Notes: generated by a model not told the origin, from the sequence alone. A stretch of 64,000 bases of DNA from Paenibacillus sp. Soil522 (GCF_001428245.1 NZ_LMRV01000030.1:46898-110897); one strand, 5' to 3'. Numbered from the stretch's first letter, positions 17,002 to 25,787 are shown. Translations and numbers: made by a program.

Positions 17002-17745
17002 TTATCGATCCCACAGACCATGCTCCGGCCATCTGCGCGGCAATCTTTGCTCTACAGGAACGCAGCCAACGTAATGCCCTTTTCCTTCTGCGTCTAAAAT
17101 GACATAGTTGTCATCACCGGTTAAATTGATACCCGGAAGATCCCACGGCGCCGGATTGACGAGATCGGAGTCATGAACGACTTTTTCACAAGGATTCTCC
17201 TGATTGTACTGCGCGTGGAAACGGCCTACATCATCTGTCAACGGCTCGTCAGTCAGCTCATAGTCGATATAGTAGAATAGATTTTCAATTGCGGATTCGC
17301 TTTCATTAATGATTTTGATAACTGCCCCGCTTCCGAAAGGCATCGGGAAGTAGCTGTTCATTGCGGCGGCAAAAGGTCCTTTAGGTCCGCGCTTCTCTCC
17401 GAACACCATGCTCAGCGGCAGGGATACGAAATGTTTGCAGGTCGCGTGCCCGATTCCGAAAAAATCGCCGAGAGGCGCTCTAACGCTCGGATTATCTTCG
17501 CCGTCCCAGTACATTTCGATAATGACTTTACGCAATTACTTCGGCGCGTAGCAGCGGATTGTAAGCCAGATGTGCTTAATGCTTCCGGAACCTTTAATAT
17601 CGGCAACGACAAAGGTTTCACGGGATGGGACGACTTTGAAATCCCGGTTGCCGCCTGTCTTGTCATAACTGGATTCACGAAGACTGCGTGCGTTCTTAAT
17701 CATCGGCAGTTCGCCCAGCGGACTGTTCGGCTGCCATACGTTCAT
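17002..17745 (-). pseudogene. DUF2961 family protein, nonsense codon and lost C-terminus
   Basis: Remnant of a DUF2961 protein, a family found beside sugar importers and since linked to glycan hydrolysis. The first 69 codons read SSYDKTGGNRDFKVV...IKHIWLTIRCYAPK, then TAA at 17536-17538, and the same frame goes on LRKVIIEMYWDGEDNPSV with no other change. After GKGHYVGC the conserved WYGEGDE-type region is replaced by an unrelated tail ending in WDR, roughly 100 residues early. So both a point nonsense mutation and a 3' deletion are seen. Confidence 0.8.
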
Positions 17746-17804
17746 TGTTTTTCCTCCCGTTGATGGTTTTTATTGCGATTGCATTGCTCAATCTTATTTA
17801 GTAT

Positions 17805-17819
17805 TTGGAAGCGCTCTCT
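17805..17819. promoter_or_regulatory. cre site between the araC relic and the sugar operon
   Basis: TTGGAAGCGCTCTCT fits WTGNAANCGNWNNCW at every fixed position. It lies 60 bases before the DUF2961 relic, in the divergent control region. Confidence 0.6.
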
Positions 17820-17927
17820 TTTGCTTTCCATGTGTTTATTGTATAGTAAGAATGAATAGATGTCGTTGGCAAAGATTTTTTAATTGTTGTCATATACTGC
17901 TTTTATTTTTCCGCGGAGGCGATTAGG

Positions 17928-18411
17928 ATGTTGATAGAGCAGCTTTCCCCTTATATACGAGTTGCTATGGACAGCAAAGTAAACTTTCCATGTCATCTGA
18001 AAGAAAGGCGAAATGAATGTCAAAGGCATGTTCATCCAGCTGTTCATTCATTTGCTAAGGGAGAATTACTGGATTCAGAACCCCCGCCTGCTTACGAACA
18101 TGGATGAATTGGTCAAGCTCCGCAATTATTTAAAGCATCATGTCGATCAGAAAGTATCGCTGGATGAACTCGTTCGTGTGTCGGGAATCAGTAAATTCTA
18201 TTTAATCCATTTGTTCAAAAAAACATTCGGCATGAGTCCCATCCAATACCATCAGCTGCTTCGAATCGAGAAGGCCAAGGAGATGGTCCAGTTCACTTTA
18301 GAGCCATTAAACGTGATCGCAGAGAAATTTGGATACCCTGATATCCATACTTTTAGTAAAGCGTTTAAGAAGATGGACGGGGTAAGCCCTTCCTTTTATC
18401 GGAAAACATAA
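17928..18411 (+). pseudogene. AraC-type regulator, internal deletion
   Basis: The ATG at 17928 (behind GCGGAGG) opens a normal AraC start, LIEQLSPYIRVAMDSKVNFP, up to about 18005. From about 18013, in another frame, an intact AraC C-terminus follows: two helix-turn-helix units with YLIHLFKKTFGMSPIQYHQL and FGYPDIHTFSKAFKKMDGVSP. The roughly 120-150 residue sugar-sensing cupin domain between them is missing. It is divergent from the sugar operon and was probably its activator. A short product from the internal ATG at 18013 (132 residues) could still bind DNA. Confidence 0.75.
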
Positions 18412-18453
18412 AATAAAGAGGGAGAGTTCAACATGAACTCTCCCTCTTTTATT
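18412..18453. terminator. strong terminator after the araC relic
   Basis: AAAGAGGGAGAGTTCA and TGAACTCTCCCTCTTT form a perfect 16-base stem with T- and A-rich flanks. Confidence 0.9.
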
Positions 18454-18565
18454 TCAGGTAAGGGCGCTGCGATGATCCGGCTGCGGATTCAAATGATGAT
18501 GCGAGCCGCGGCATGCGCATAATTGGATGCCGCGTCATGCTCCCGATGCTTCGTTCGTCATCTCT

Positions 18566-20515
18566 TTAACCCTGTCCGCCGCCATCCATGCGATTCATGC
18601 GGCCTCCTCCCGGATTAGACGCTCTACCGCTTGTTACCCCTGATTCATTTAAATAGGTTACAGCGTTAGAAATGGTCATGCTCACGCTATTAGCTCCCTC
18701 TTGATATTCGCCATCCGTATACAGCCCGTCCGCTTCGCTTCCGGTTGACGAGCCTCCTGAATACAGAGTATACTCCGTATCCTTATTCAGCTCAGATGAG
18801 GATATCACTACCGTTTGATATTCCTTTTTAGGGGCAAATGTCGCGATAGTCTCCCCATTACTATCTTGCAGACTAATCAATGAACCAGCCTGCTGTGTGC
18901 TTGAGTATTGCATAAGAATCGAATGTTGTGTCGATTGCTCGGAAGGAGCTTCTGCCATTCCTGCGCTTCCTGCAGCGATCAGCAATCCGCCGCTAATTTC
19001 AAATACGCCGTTATAATCCAAAGCACCGTTGTTATTCACCGTCGGTCCATTCACAATCACCGTTCCACCCTTCATATAGATGGATCCGTTTGAATCCAAG
19101 CCATCACCCGCAGCGTCAACTGCCACATATCCGCCATTTATATGGAGTGTACTGTCTCCGGAGGAGCTGAGCGTATTTTGCCCAGACCGCCCATTTACGG
19201 ATGATCCGTCATTGCCTCCGCCAATGTTAATGCCGTCATCGCTGGAGACCACATGAATTTCGCCGCCTGAAATCGTTACAAGCTTACTCTCAATTCCCTC
19301 ATAGCTTTTGTCGATCGTAATAGCTCCGTCTATGACCGTGATAGATGAGTCTGCATGTATACCATCGTCACCGGCAGTAATCGAAAATTTTCCGGCTGCC
19401 AGAGTCATGCTGTTATTGCTGTGAAGAGCATCATCAGAAGAATCGATTTTAAAATTGCCTCCGCTTATCGTAATGTCAGAAGAAGCTTTAAGTCCTTTCG
19501 CGCTTTGCGTTTCCGTTTCATCGCTCGCCTCAGATGCATTGTCCTCCCATCCTCCCCTCGCGTTCTGTCTGTTGTCTTCAGCTTTGACGCTGCCGTTAAC
19601 GCTGCCGTTAACGCTGCCGCCTCCGGTGGTAATGGTATATTGCCCGCCTGTAACGAAGAGCGAGGTTTCTGCCTGAACGCCGTCTGAGCCTGCCTTGATA
19701 TCAAAGGATCCCCCCTCAAGGACAATAAATCCTTTCGAGGTCTCGGTGTCGTTTGTGGATTTGATGCCGTCTCCGGCCGCTTCAATTGTGACGGTTCCTT
19801 CTTTCACTGCCAGCATATCCCGCCCCACTAAGCCATCATCCGCCGAATGAATCGTAATATTTCCTCCGGTAATGATTAAAGCATCCTTGCCAACAATTCC
19901 GTCGTTATAATGGCCGTTCACCGTTAAGCTGCCCGTTCCGTTTATCGTTAGAGCATCCTTACTGAAGATGGCAGCACTAGGATCATCCTCGCCGGTATTT
20001 GCATAGCTCTTGCCGTCCGATACCATGTTTTGCGTTCCATCCTGCAAAGTTAATATGGTTTTATCGGCCTGTTTCACATAAATCGCTGCATCATTTGAAT
20101 TATTAATCTCCGCTCCGTTTAAAACGAGCTTGACCGTACCTTTGTTTTCAACGTCAATCATGATTTGGCCATCATCAAGCTTCCCGCTAACGACATATAC
20201 GCCTGGCAGCGCAATTCTAATTTGGTTATCAACCATCGCTGCACCTGAACCTTTAAAACTGGCGGAAGCTCCATTTAGCTCGATATAATTCGGATCCTCA
20301 TTTTCCCAGTCACTGTAATAATCCTCCTCGTCGTAGGTAACCAGCTCACTTCCATCCGTATTGGCTGCAGCGCTGCTATCTACAGCTAATTCGGCACTTT
20401 CTGTTGTCTCAGAACTGTTTGCCGCTGGTGCAGTATTGCTGCTGCAGGATGCGAGCAAAAAGATACTTAAAAGTGCTGACGCCAGCTTCAGGCTGCTTAA
20501 TTTATTTTTCATCAT
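18566..20515 (-). CDS. Cthe_2159-like beta-helix carbohydrate-binding lipoprotein
   Basis: A 649-residue surface lipoprotein. The signal ends at the lipobox LLASC, followed by an Ala/Ser/Thr-rich linker. The body is a run of about ten short repeats with the pattern GDGIHADSSITVIDG or SDDALHSNNSMTLAAG, typical of the calcium-binding parallel beta-helix of Cthe_2159, a polygalacturonate/cellulose-binding protein. The tail is Gly/Met/Arg-rich. The start at 20515 follows AAGGAGAGG; a longer reading from 20653 adds a non-signal leader and is rejected. The insert near residues 300-335 repeats NGSVNGSV. Binding to plant-type polymers is family knowledge; function here is inferred. Confidence 0.72.
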   Translation of the reverse strand: MMKNKLSSLKLASALLSIFLLASCSSNTAPAANSSETTESAELAVDSSAAANTDGSELVTYDEEDYYSDWENEDPNYIELNGASASFKGSGAAMVDNQIRIALPGVYVVSGKLDDGQIMIDVENKGTVKLVLNGAEINNSNDAAIYVKQADKTILTLQDGTQNMVSDGKSYANTGEDDPSAAIFSKDALTINGTGSLTVNGHYNDGIVGKDALIITGGNITIHSADDGLVGRDMLAVKEGTVTIEAAGDGIKSTNDTETSKGFIVLEGGSFDIKAGSDGVQAETSLFVTGGQYTITTGGGSVNGSVNGSVKAEDNRQNARGGWEDNASEASDETETQSAKGLKASSDITISGGNFKIDSSDDALHSNNSMTLAAGKFSITAGDDGIHADSSITVIDGAITIDKSYEGIESKLVTISGGEIHVVSSDDGINIGGGNDGSSVNGRSGQNTLSSSGDSTLHINGGYVAVDAAGDGLDSNGSIYMKGGTVIVNGPTVNNNGALDYNGVFEISGGLLIAAGSAGMAEAPSEQSTQHSILMQYSSTQQAGSLISLQDSNGETIATFAPKKEYQTVVISSSELNKDTEYTLYSGGSSTGSEADGLYTDGEYQEGANSVSMTISNAVTYLNESGVTSGRASNPGGGRMNRMDGGGQG

Positions 20516-20721
20516 GCCGCTTCCTCTCCTTATCGCCTTACATGTCTTTAATTTGTACCCATTTCGATCTGCTTTTAATGTATCAAGACAACCTGAACTA
20601 ACCCTGAAACCAATCTGAATCATTTCTGAGTGTCTTGCGGCCGTAAATGCCAAACCCTATGTATCTATACGCTTACATTCAATACATCCTTAGAGAGGCT
20701 CGATTAATAATCGCAAAAATG

Positions 20722-20752
20722 AAAAAAAGACACCGCAATGGTGTCCTTTTTC
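20722..20752. terminator. bidirectional terminator
   Basis: GACACC and GGTGTC form the stem, with AAAAAAA before and CTTTTT after it. Confidence 0.75.
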
Positions 20753-20809
20753 GTTGCCTACCTATGATTTCAGTCCATAAACGGGCTTACGACCGCAAAT
20801 ATATTTGAT

Positions 20810-21100
20810 TTACTTAAATTTCTTTTTAATATCCCATAAATAATGGAGAATTACGGCGAGGGCAAGAATGAAATACAAACTCACAAGAATCCAACTCGTG
20901 GGATCAATCGGTCTTAACGTTAAAATAATGTTTAATGGCAGGACGTAGTATAAAACATCCTTCAAATAACCTAGCGCAAAATCCGGATCGAAAGAGCCTG
21001 CCCAGAATGCCTTGAAAAAGGAGATAAGAAAATTAATAATCAGGAGCCCAAGTACGGACCACATGGTATAAAGAATCCAGTCTGAAAGTGTAAATGTCAC
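20810..21100 (-). CDS. small membrane protein, unknown
   Basis: A 96-residue protein from a GTG at 21100 with AAGGTGG 7 bases upstream. It has three hydrophobic segments (about residues 8-30, 47-62 and 70-88) and ends in WDIKKKFK, so the C-terminus is probably cytoplasmic. I recognise no family. It stands between the Cthe_2159-like and SWIM genes on the same strand. Confidence 0.6.
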   Translation of the reverse strand: MTFTLSDWILYTMWSVLGLLIINFLISFFKAFWAGSFDPDFALGYLKDVLYYVLPLNIILTLRPIDPTSWILVSLYFILALAVILHYLWDIKKKFK

Positions 21101-21211
21101 TTATCATCACCACCTTCGTACATACTATGCTCGAAGTACGGACAGGTGAGGATAAATAAAATTAAAATAGGCTCAATTTTCGTTATTAACTAACTTTATC
21201 TTTCCGAAGAT

Positions 21212-22903
21212 TTAGTTTAGTTTAATCTTTTGCAGCTCATCCATGAGAGCAGGCCTCTTCCGATAATTGAGACATAGCTCCTCAATGATCTTTTTCGCTT
21301 GAGCTTCTCCGCCTGCCTTAATGAGATGACGAATAATACCACATACTCTCCGATACTCATTTCGATTCGAAGACCGGGCAGTTTCCTCAGCTATGATTTG
21401 TGAAAACAAAAGAAAAACTTCATCTGCATGCTCGCCGACGAGGTGAGGGTAGTAGTCCATTAAGGTTCGTTTGTGCTTATGAACATATTTCAGCAGTCTC
21501 AGCGTCTCCTTTTCTTCAATAAGCACTCTGGTGTATAAGGAAGCTGTATTCCAATTCCGATCGCAATTCGTTTCTAGCTTGTCTAAAAACCCCTCGTATG
21601 CTGCTTCCCATTCATCCTTGCTGTACAAATCTTTTAAACGCAAGTAATAACTATAATCACCCGATACTGCGAATTCCTCTGCAAGTTTTAATTGATGCTC
21701 CACTTGATAAGTAAGCTCATAAATTTCGTAGCGATACTTTTTCCATTGATGAACAAGACCAGGATAACCCTTAATGGTATCCTTCTGTTCTCCTTGCTCG
21801 GCTAGCTCCAGTGCTTTACCGAATTGAAGGTTCTTTATCGCGTCTTCTATTGCCATTTTGCGAAAAGCCTCAATGTCGAGATGATCTTGCATAAACTTCA
21901 ATGCTTGACTCTCGCCTTCAAGCTTTTGAATGACTTGGTACCGAAGCATGGCCGCTTCCTCTGAAAAATAGGAGCTATATGATGATTTGTTACTTTCATG
22001 GCTCTCCAATCTTTCGATCAAATTACTCCATAAGTGCTTTTCCGCATCATTCGTTATTAAGTAAATTGCACTTTCCATGAGGGACAATTGCCACTCATCC
22101 CACCCCTCTAAACTTGGATGAAGCACCTCTTTTAAAAGCAGCTTAAATAGGTTTGGTCTATCCTTGTTGGAGATAAATTCAAATTGGCTAGCTGCACTAT
22201 GTACAACGTTTAAGCATACCTGAATTAGACCTCCGACATATCCGTCAGAATCATCACACGACTGCAATAAATCTCCCATCTCATGCATAATGCAAAAACT
22301 AATTTCAACGGCACGAAGATGATGTCCGCTTTCTAATGCTTCCTCCGCTTTCTCCATTACTTTTTCTGCACCAGCTATAGCGTAGGGAACATTACGATAA
22401 GCAATAAAGCCATGACGATCGGAGTTTTGCTTAATAGAGGAACGAATCACTTTTTTATATTGGTTTAAACCCTCTTTATTGTCGACATTAATGAATTTCA
22501 AAGAAAGTGCTTGCTCTACTTCTTCAATTTCATTGGAAAATTTGACAAGCAGCGTAATTAACTCGTCCTTATTGAGCTTAGACAATTGGTCAGCGATATT
22601 CTTTTTAGGGGCAGACTGAACCTTCTCTTGACTGAAAAATTCGTTTCTGATTTCCAAAAGAACAGCTGCTGCATGCTTACAAATTGGACCTTTATCGTAA
22701 GGACATTCGCACAATGTATAGATTACTTCACCACGTGAACCAAGCTGTATTTCCACATCGTAAAGCTCGCTTCCCTCAACTTCAGCATGATAAATCCGTG
22801 GCTCTGTTTCAGTAATGGAAAAGATATGACCGTTTTCCCGATACACTTCTCCTCGCTCAAGAATAATCGGATCTATGATATTCTCAATCTGACTCAGCTT
22901 CAT
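21212..22903 (-). CDS. SWIM zinc-finger protein
   Basis: A 563-residue protein with a SWIM finger at the N-terminus (CECPYDKGPICKHAAAVLL, about residues 65-83, the CxC...CxH pattern) and a long helical remainder with repeat-like helices. SWIM fingers bind DNA or proteins and in bacteria often accompany SWI2/SNF2 helicases; no helicase follows here, so it stands alone. The ATG at 22903 lies 9 bases after AGCAGG; a TTG nine bases earlier is less likely. Cytoplasmic; role unknown. Confidence 0.75.
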   Translation of the reverse strand: MKLSQIENIIDPIILERGEVYRENGHIFSITETEPRIYHAEVEGSELYDVEIQLGSRGEVIYTLCECPYDKGPICKHAAAVLLEIRNEFFSQEKVQSAPKKNIADQLSKLNKDELITLLVKFSNEIEEVEQALSLKFINVDNKEGLNQYKKVIRSSIKQNSDRHGFIAYRNVPYAIAGAEKVMEKAEEALESGHHLRAVEISFCIMHEMGDLLQSCDDSDGYVGGLIQVCLNVVHSAASQFEFISNKDRPNLFKLLLKEVLHPSLEGWDEWQLSLMESAIYLITNDAEKHLWSNLIERLESHESNKSSYSSYFSEEAAMLRYQVIQKLEGESQALKFMQDHLDIEAFRKMAIEDAIKNLQFGKALELAEQGEQKDTIKGYPGLVHQWKKYRYEIYELTYQVEHQLKLAEEFAVSGDYSYYLRLKDLYSKDEWEAAYEGFLDKLETNCDRNWNTASLYTRVLIEEKETLRLLKYVHKHKRTLMDYYPHLVGEHADEVFLLFSQIIAEETARSSNRNEYRRVCGIIRHLIKAGGEAQAKKIIEELCLNYRKRPALMDELQKIKLN

Positions 22904-23042
22904 TCCAATCAACCTGCTTTCTTACCTTCAATTATTTAACTCTATACTATCTAATCGAACAAGAGTCAGGCAATAGAATAATTTCTGTCAATTCTCTCAT
23001 CCGCCTAGCAATGTCTAAACCCGGGTTTGCCCTCTTCGGCAT

Positions 23043-23098
23043 CTCCAAACATAGCAAAGGGATCAAGCTGATTGCTGGTCCCTTTGCTATGTTTGGAG
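23043..23098. repeat. perfect 20-base inverted repeat
   Basis: CTCCAAACATAGCAAAGGGA at 23043-23062 is the exact reverse complement of 23079-23098, with a 16-base loop. No T-run follows. The right arm merges into an ssrA 3'-end copy, so it may mark an element end. With the ssrA copies on its right it fills the 379-base gap between the SWIM and aldolase genes. Confidence 0.7.
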
Positions 23099-23162
23099 GC
23101 GAGGGTATTTGAACCCTGTCCGAAGATAACGCCATAAAGGCTTCTATGGGTGTAGTCACATT
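23094..23162 (-). repeat. copy of the ssrA 3' end (attachment-site remnant)
   Basis: About 69 bases match the 3' end of the tmRNA gene at 25157-25226 with about ten changes, in the same orientation, including the T-arm (ATTTGAACCCTGTCCGAAGA) and CTTCTATGGGTGTAGTCACA. The CCA end is altered. Such partial copies remain where islands integrate into ssrA. Confidence 0.75.
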
Positions 23163-23173
23163 GCTTGCAATAC

Positions 23174-23253
23174 AAAAAGAGCACCTCTCGCGGTGCTCTT
23201 TCTTATGGTTTGGTGGATGCGAACCGTGGCATTGCAAATCCACAATTCGCCTC
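23174..23253 (-). repeat. second ssrA-end-like module with terminator
   Basis: AAAAAGAGCACC / GGTGCTC matches the real ssrA terminator, followed by TGGTGGATGCGAACC (resembling the ssrA CCA end) and an imperfect inverted repeat ending TTCGCCTCC. Same layout as 8930-9003. It also ends the aldolase transcript. Confidence 0.55.
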
Positions 23254-23282
23254 CGAGTAATGATTCGGATATTGAGAGAAGC

Positions 23283-24059
23283 TTAATTTAATAAGTCGGG
23301 CTGCTCTTTTATGATCATATCCCAAAGAGGTTGAAAGCTGAACCAGCCTACTCGCTCCGAACCAATTTGGCCGCTTGTCAATTCCGCATGCTCCTCTTGA
23401 ATTTGAATCGGCTTTCCTGCCATTTCCGCTAATAATTGCGCTTGGCAGCATCTTTCCATCGTAATAAACCACCAAGCTGTTTCATCTACAGATTTTCCGA
23501 CCGTCAAAAGACCGTGATTCTGTAAAATAACCGCTTTATGGTTACCTAACGCAAGAGCTATTCGTTTCCCTTCTTCATAATCAAGAACGACTCCATTATA
23601 ATCTTCGTAAATAGAATGATCTTTATAAAAAGCGCAAGCGTCCTGGGTAATCGGATCGAGCAGACGTCCAAGCGAAGACCAGGCTTTACCGTAAGCGGAA
23701 TGAGAGTGAGCGGCTGCAACAGCATCGGGACGGGCCGCATGAATTTGAGAGTGTATGGCAAAGGCAGCGCCGTTTACGATACCGGTACCCTCAGAACTCC
23801 CTTCAACAATATCGCCGTAGTGATTAACTAAAACCAGATTGGAGACTTTAATTTGACTAAAATGCATGCCGAATTGGTTAACCCAATAATGATCCGGTTT
23901 TTCAGGGTCGCGAACGGTGATATGGCCAGCTAAACCGTCATCAAAACCGTATTTTGCAAATAAACGAAAAGCCGCTGCCAAGCGTTCTTTTCGGTGCTGC
24001 CTTTCATCTTCAATTGAATTAAAAGTTGGCGCTTTCGGAAAAACTAATTTTGATTTCAT
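23283..24059 (-). CDS. class II aldolase/adducin family protein
   Basis: A 258-residue zinc-dependent aldolase-fold protein (fuculose-phosphate aldolase/ribulose-phosphate epimerase superfamily). Metal ligands are visible in AAAHSHSAYGKA (residues about 115-126) and QNHGLLTVG (about 180-188). GLAGHITVRDP near residue 43 is typical of the eukaryote-like adducin branch that lacks a phosphate-binding motif. GGGAG precedes the ATG. It lies alone between two ssrA-end copies, so it may be island cargo. The substrate is unknown. Confidence 0.8.
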   Translation of the reverse strand: MKSKLVFPKAPTFNSIEDERQHRKERLAAAFRLFAKYGFDDGLAGHITVRDPEKPDHYWVNQFGMHFSQIKVSNLVLVNHYGDIVEGSSEGTGIVNGAAFAIHSQIHAARPDAVAAAHSHSAYGKAWSSLGRLLDPITQDACAFYKDHSIYEDYNGVVLDYEEGKRIALALGNHKAVILQNHGLLTVGKSVDETAWWFITMERCCQAQLLAEMAGKPIQIQEEHAELTSGQIGSERVGWFSFQPLWDMIIKEQPDLLN

Positions 24060-24305
24060 ATTAGCACTCCCTAAGTAATCAATTAATAAACAATACGGAT
24101 TGGTAAATATCTTCTAAAACAGGGACAACGTTTCCCAAAGCATTGGAGGGGAAACACTTCATGAATTTCTTCCTGCTTTAAATCTATTCCCAAACCTCTT
24201 CCAATGAGTACAGCTTACTGCATAATTTTTTTGAGTAAGATCTCAATTCAGCGTCGTCGAACCATAGGGAACGAACTGGATTCTTAGAAACTGATCAAGG
24301 TGGCG

Positions 24306-24356
24306 CCTGAAACAAAAGTTTAATCAATGGCTAGTTTTGCTAAACTCTGTTTCAGG
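24306..24356. repeat. two-part hairpin in the gap after the aldolase promoter
   Basis: CCTGAAACA pairs with TGTTTCAGG and, inside, AGTTTA with TAAACT. There is no T-run. It lies in the 323-base gap 24060-24382, where I see no gene. It may be an element end or an RNA structure. Confidence 0.5.
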
Positions 24357-24382
24357 TGTAACAACTAGCAAAGAGATGCGCA

Positions 24383-24985
24383 TTATATGATACACCTCTT
24401 TTGATTGAAGCTTATGTAATGGAAAAGCAAAAACCCCGACCTCATGCGGTCGGGGTTTACATGGTGGAGGCGAGGGATTTGCTTCTCAATTTGTTCTTTA
24501 TGAGATCTAGTTATACGCCCCATACCGTAATAATCATCAGCATACGACCCGAATTCATATTTTTCCATCTCAATTGTAAGCTCTGTATTATCAGATTGAA
24601 GTACTATCCATTCATCGTTATTACTTATTGGGCGATACATGAAGGCTAGTGCTTTTGAATTATCATACCTTTTATTCTTAAACCTGCAAACCAAATTAAA
24701 AACTTTTGTATCGTCTAATCGTGCACCTCTTTTTAGAGCAATTTTGGCCCCACCTTCTACTTCTGTACGAGATCTAGCAGGATACTTATATATGTAATCG
24801 GTATCAGGTATAAATAATTCAGTTAATAACGCACTATTACTTCTCACTTTACGAACAAAGCGTTTTTCAAATTCCATCAGTGCTAATTCATTCAAATCGA
24901 GCTCAAAATCATTATATTCTATACACTCAATCAGATAATCGTTACTTTCATCCGAAAATGTTGCTCTTATCAAATAACCCAGCAT
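24383..24985 (-). CDS. unknown protein with a C-terminus made from an ssrA-end copy
   Basis: A 200-residue protein without a recognised family; acidic and aromatic-rich in its N-terminal half (LIECIEYNDFELDLNELALM), with SKALAFMYRP near residue 112. The last 40 or so residues, after KEQIEKQ, are read through an ssrA 3'-end copy and a terminator hairpin (24428-24480), so the natural C-terminus has been lost and replaced by integration or deletion. GGGTGAG is a modest ribosome binding site. Whether it still functions is uncertain. Confidence 0.5.
   Translation of the reverse strand: MLGYLIRATFSDESNDYLIECIEYNDFELDLNELALMEFEKRFVRKVRSNSALLTELFIPDTDYIYKYPARSRTEVEGGAKIALKRGARLDDTKVFNLVCRFKNKRYDNSKALAFMYRPISNNDEWIVLQSDNTELTIEMEKYEFGSYADDYYGMGRITRSHKEQIEKQIPRLHHVNPDRMRSGFLLFHYISFNQKRCII
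24428..24480 (-). repeat. third ssrA-end copy with terminator hairpin
   Basis: AAAAACCCCGACC / GGTCGGGGTTT forms the hairpin, followed by TGGTGGAGGCGAGGGATTTG, which matches the ssrA 3' end (25154-25174) with one base missing. Same orientation as ssrA. Confidence 0.7.
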
Positions 24986-25115
24986 ATGAGAAACTCACCC
25001 TAACATTCTAAAGATTTAGAAATTCTTTAGAATTTTATTTCTACATCACAGTTAATTATTCCTTATTTATCCAAAATAATGATTTGATGATGAACATTTT
25101 CACTTTATAGAACGC

Positions 25116-25142
25116 AAAAAGAGCACCTCATGAGGTGCTCTC
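25116..25142 (-). terminator. ssrA terminator
   Basis: GAGCACCTCA and TGAGGTGCTC form a perfect 10-base palindrome with AAAAA on the exit side for the minus strand. It lies 12 bases past the tmRNA CCA end. Confidence 0.85.
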
Positions 25143-25153
25143 TCTGATAGTAT

Positions 25154-25519
25154 TGGTGGAGGCGAGGGGATTTGAACCCCTGTCCGAAGATCACGCCACA
25201 CAGGCTTCTACGGGTGTAGTCACAGTTTTGATGTCACCCAAGCAAACGCCCCGTAACCGGCTTTCGCTAAGGTCAGCCTGATTATCTTCTTCAGCTCACC
25301 GCAGGCGGAGATGAGACAGCGTATTCCACTACTTGTTAGCCCCTAATCCAGTCACATGGACGATGCTGGGTAGAAGCACGCACACAGTTTCTTAGGCTGC
25401 GAAAGCGTAGTTTGTTTGTTGTTTGCCGTTTAATAGGCTTTAGCGTTGATGAAGCAGACGACTCCCTGCTACCCGCAACCCGCGCTCGTACAATCCCCGT
25501 CGAATCCATAAACGCCCCC
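25154..25519 (-). ncRNA. ssrA: transfer-messenger RNA (tmRNA)
   Basis: Rescues stalled ribosomes with SmpB, which is encoded just upstream. The 5' GGGGGCG at 25519 pairs with the 3' CGCCTCC next to the encoded CCA at 25154, and the T-arm GGTTCAAATCCCC-type sequence and GGATTCGAC 5' motif are present. The tag frame is at 25392-25427: codons GGC to GCC then TAA read GKQQTNYAFAA, preceded by the tRNA-borne Ala. The ending AFAA is a valid ClpXP-type degron. Length is 366 bases, normal for the family. The 3' end is a known integration site. Confidence 0.93.
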
Positions 25520-25787
25520 AATTTTGCATAAACGATTAGCTGCAGATCCACACTGTTAAGCATGTTAAACCGGCACTAACGTTTAGCTCGATTGAAGCTT
25601 TAGGATTAAGGAGCAGTTTCCATCAGATCGATAATCAATCTGTCAGGCTGTTCCGATTGTCTAGCACGATTGCTCTTGCTTTGTTTGTGTTACCGTTGCT
25701 ACTGTCTTAGTATATCACGAAAGGACAGCTTCCGTGCATATTTGTTATTGGCAGCATTGGTTATCATCTTCCATGGAAATCATCAGC

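Noticed and set aside
22947..23243. 98-codon minus-strand open frame
   Set aside because: It runs through an ssrA-end copy, a perfect inverted repeat and a terminator; no family pattern.
25336..25563. 75-codon minus-strand open frame
   Set aside because: It lies across the tmRNA gene and reads the tag region in the wrong frame.
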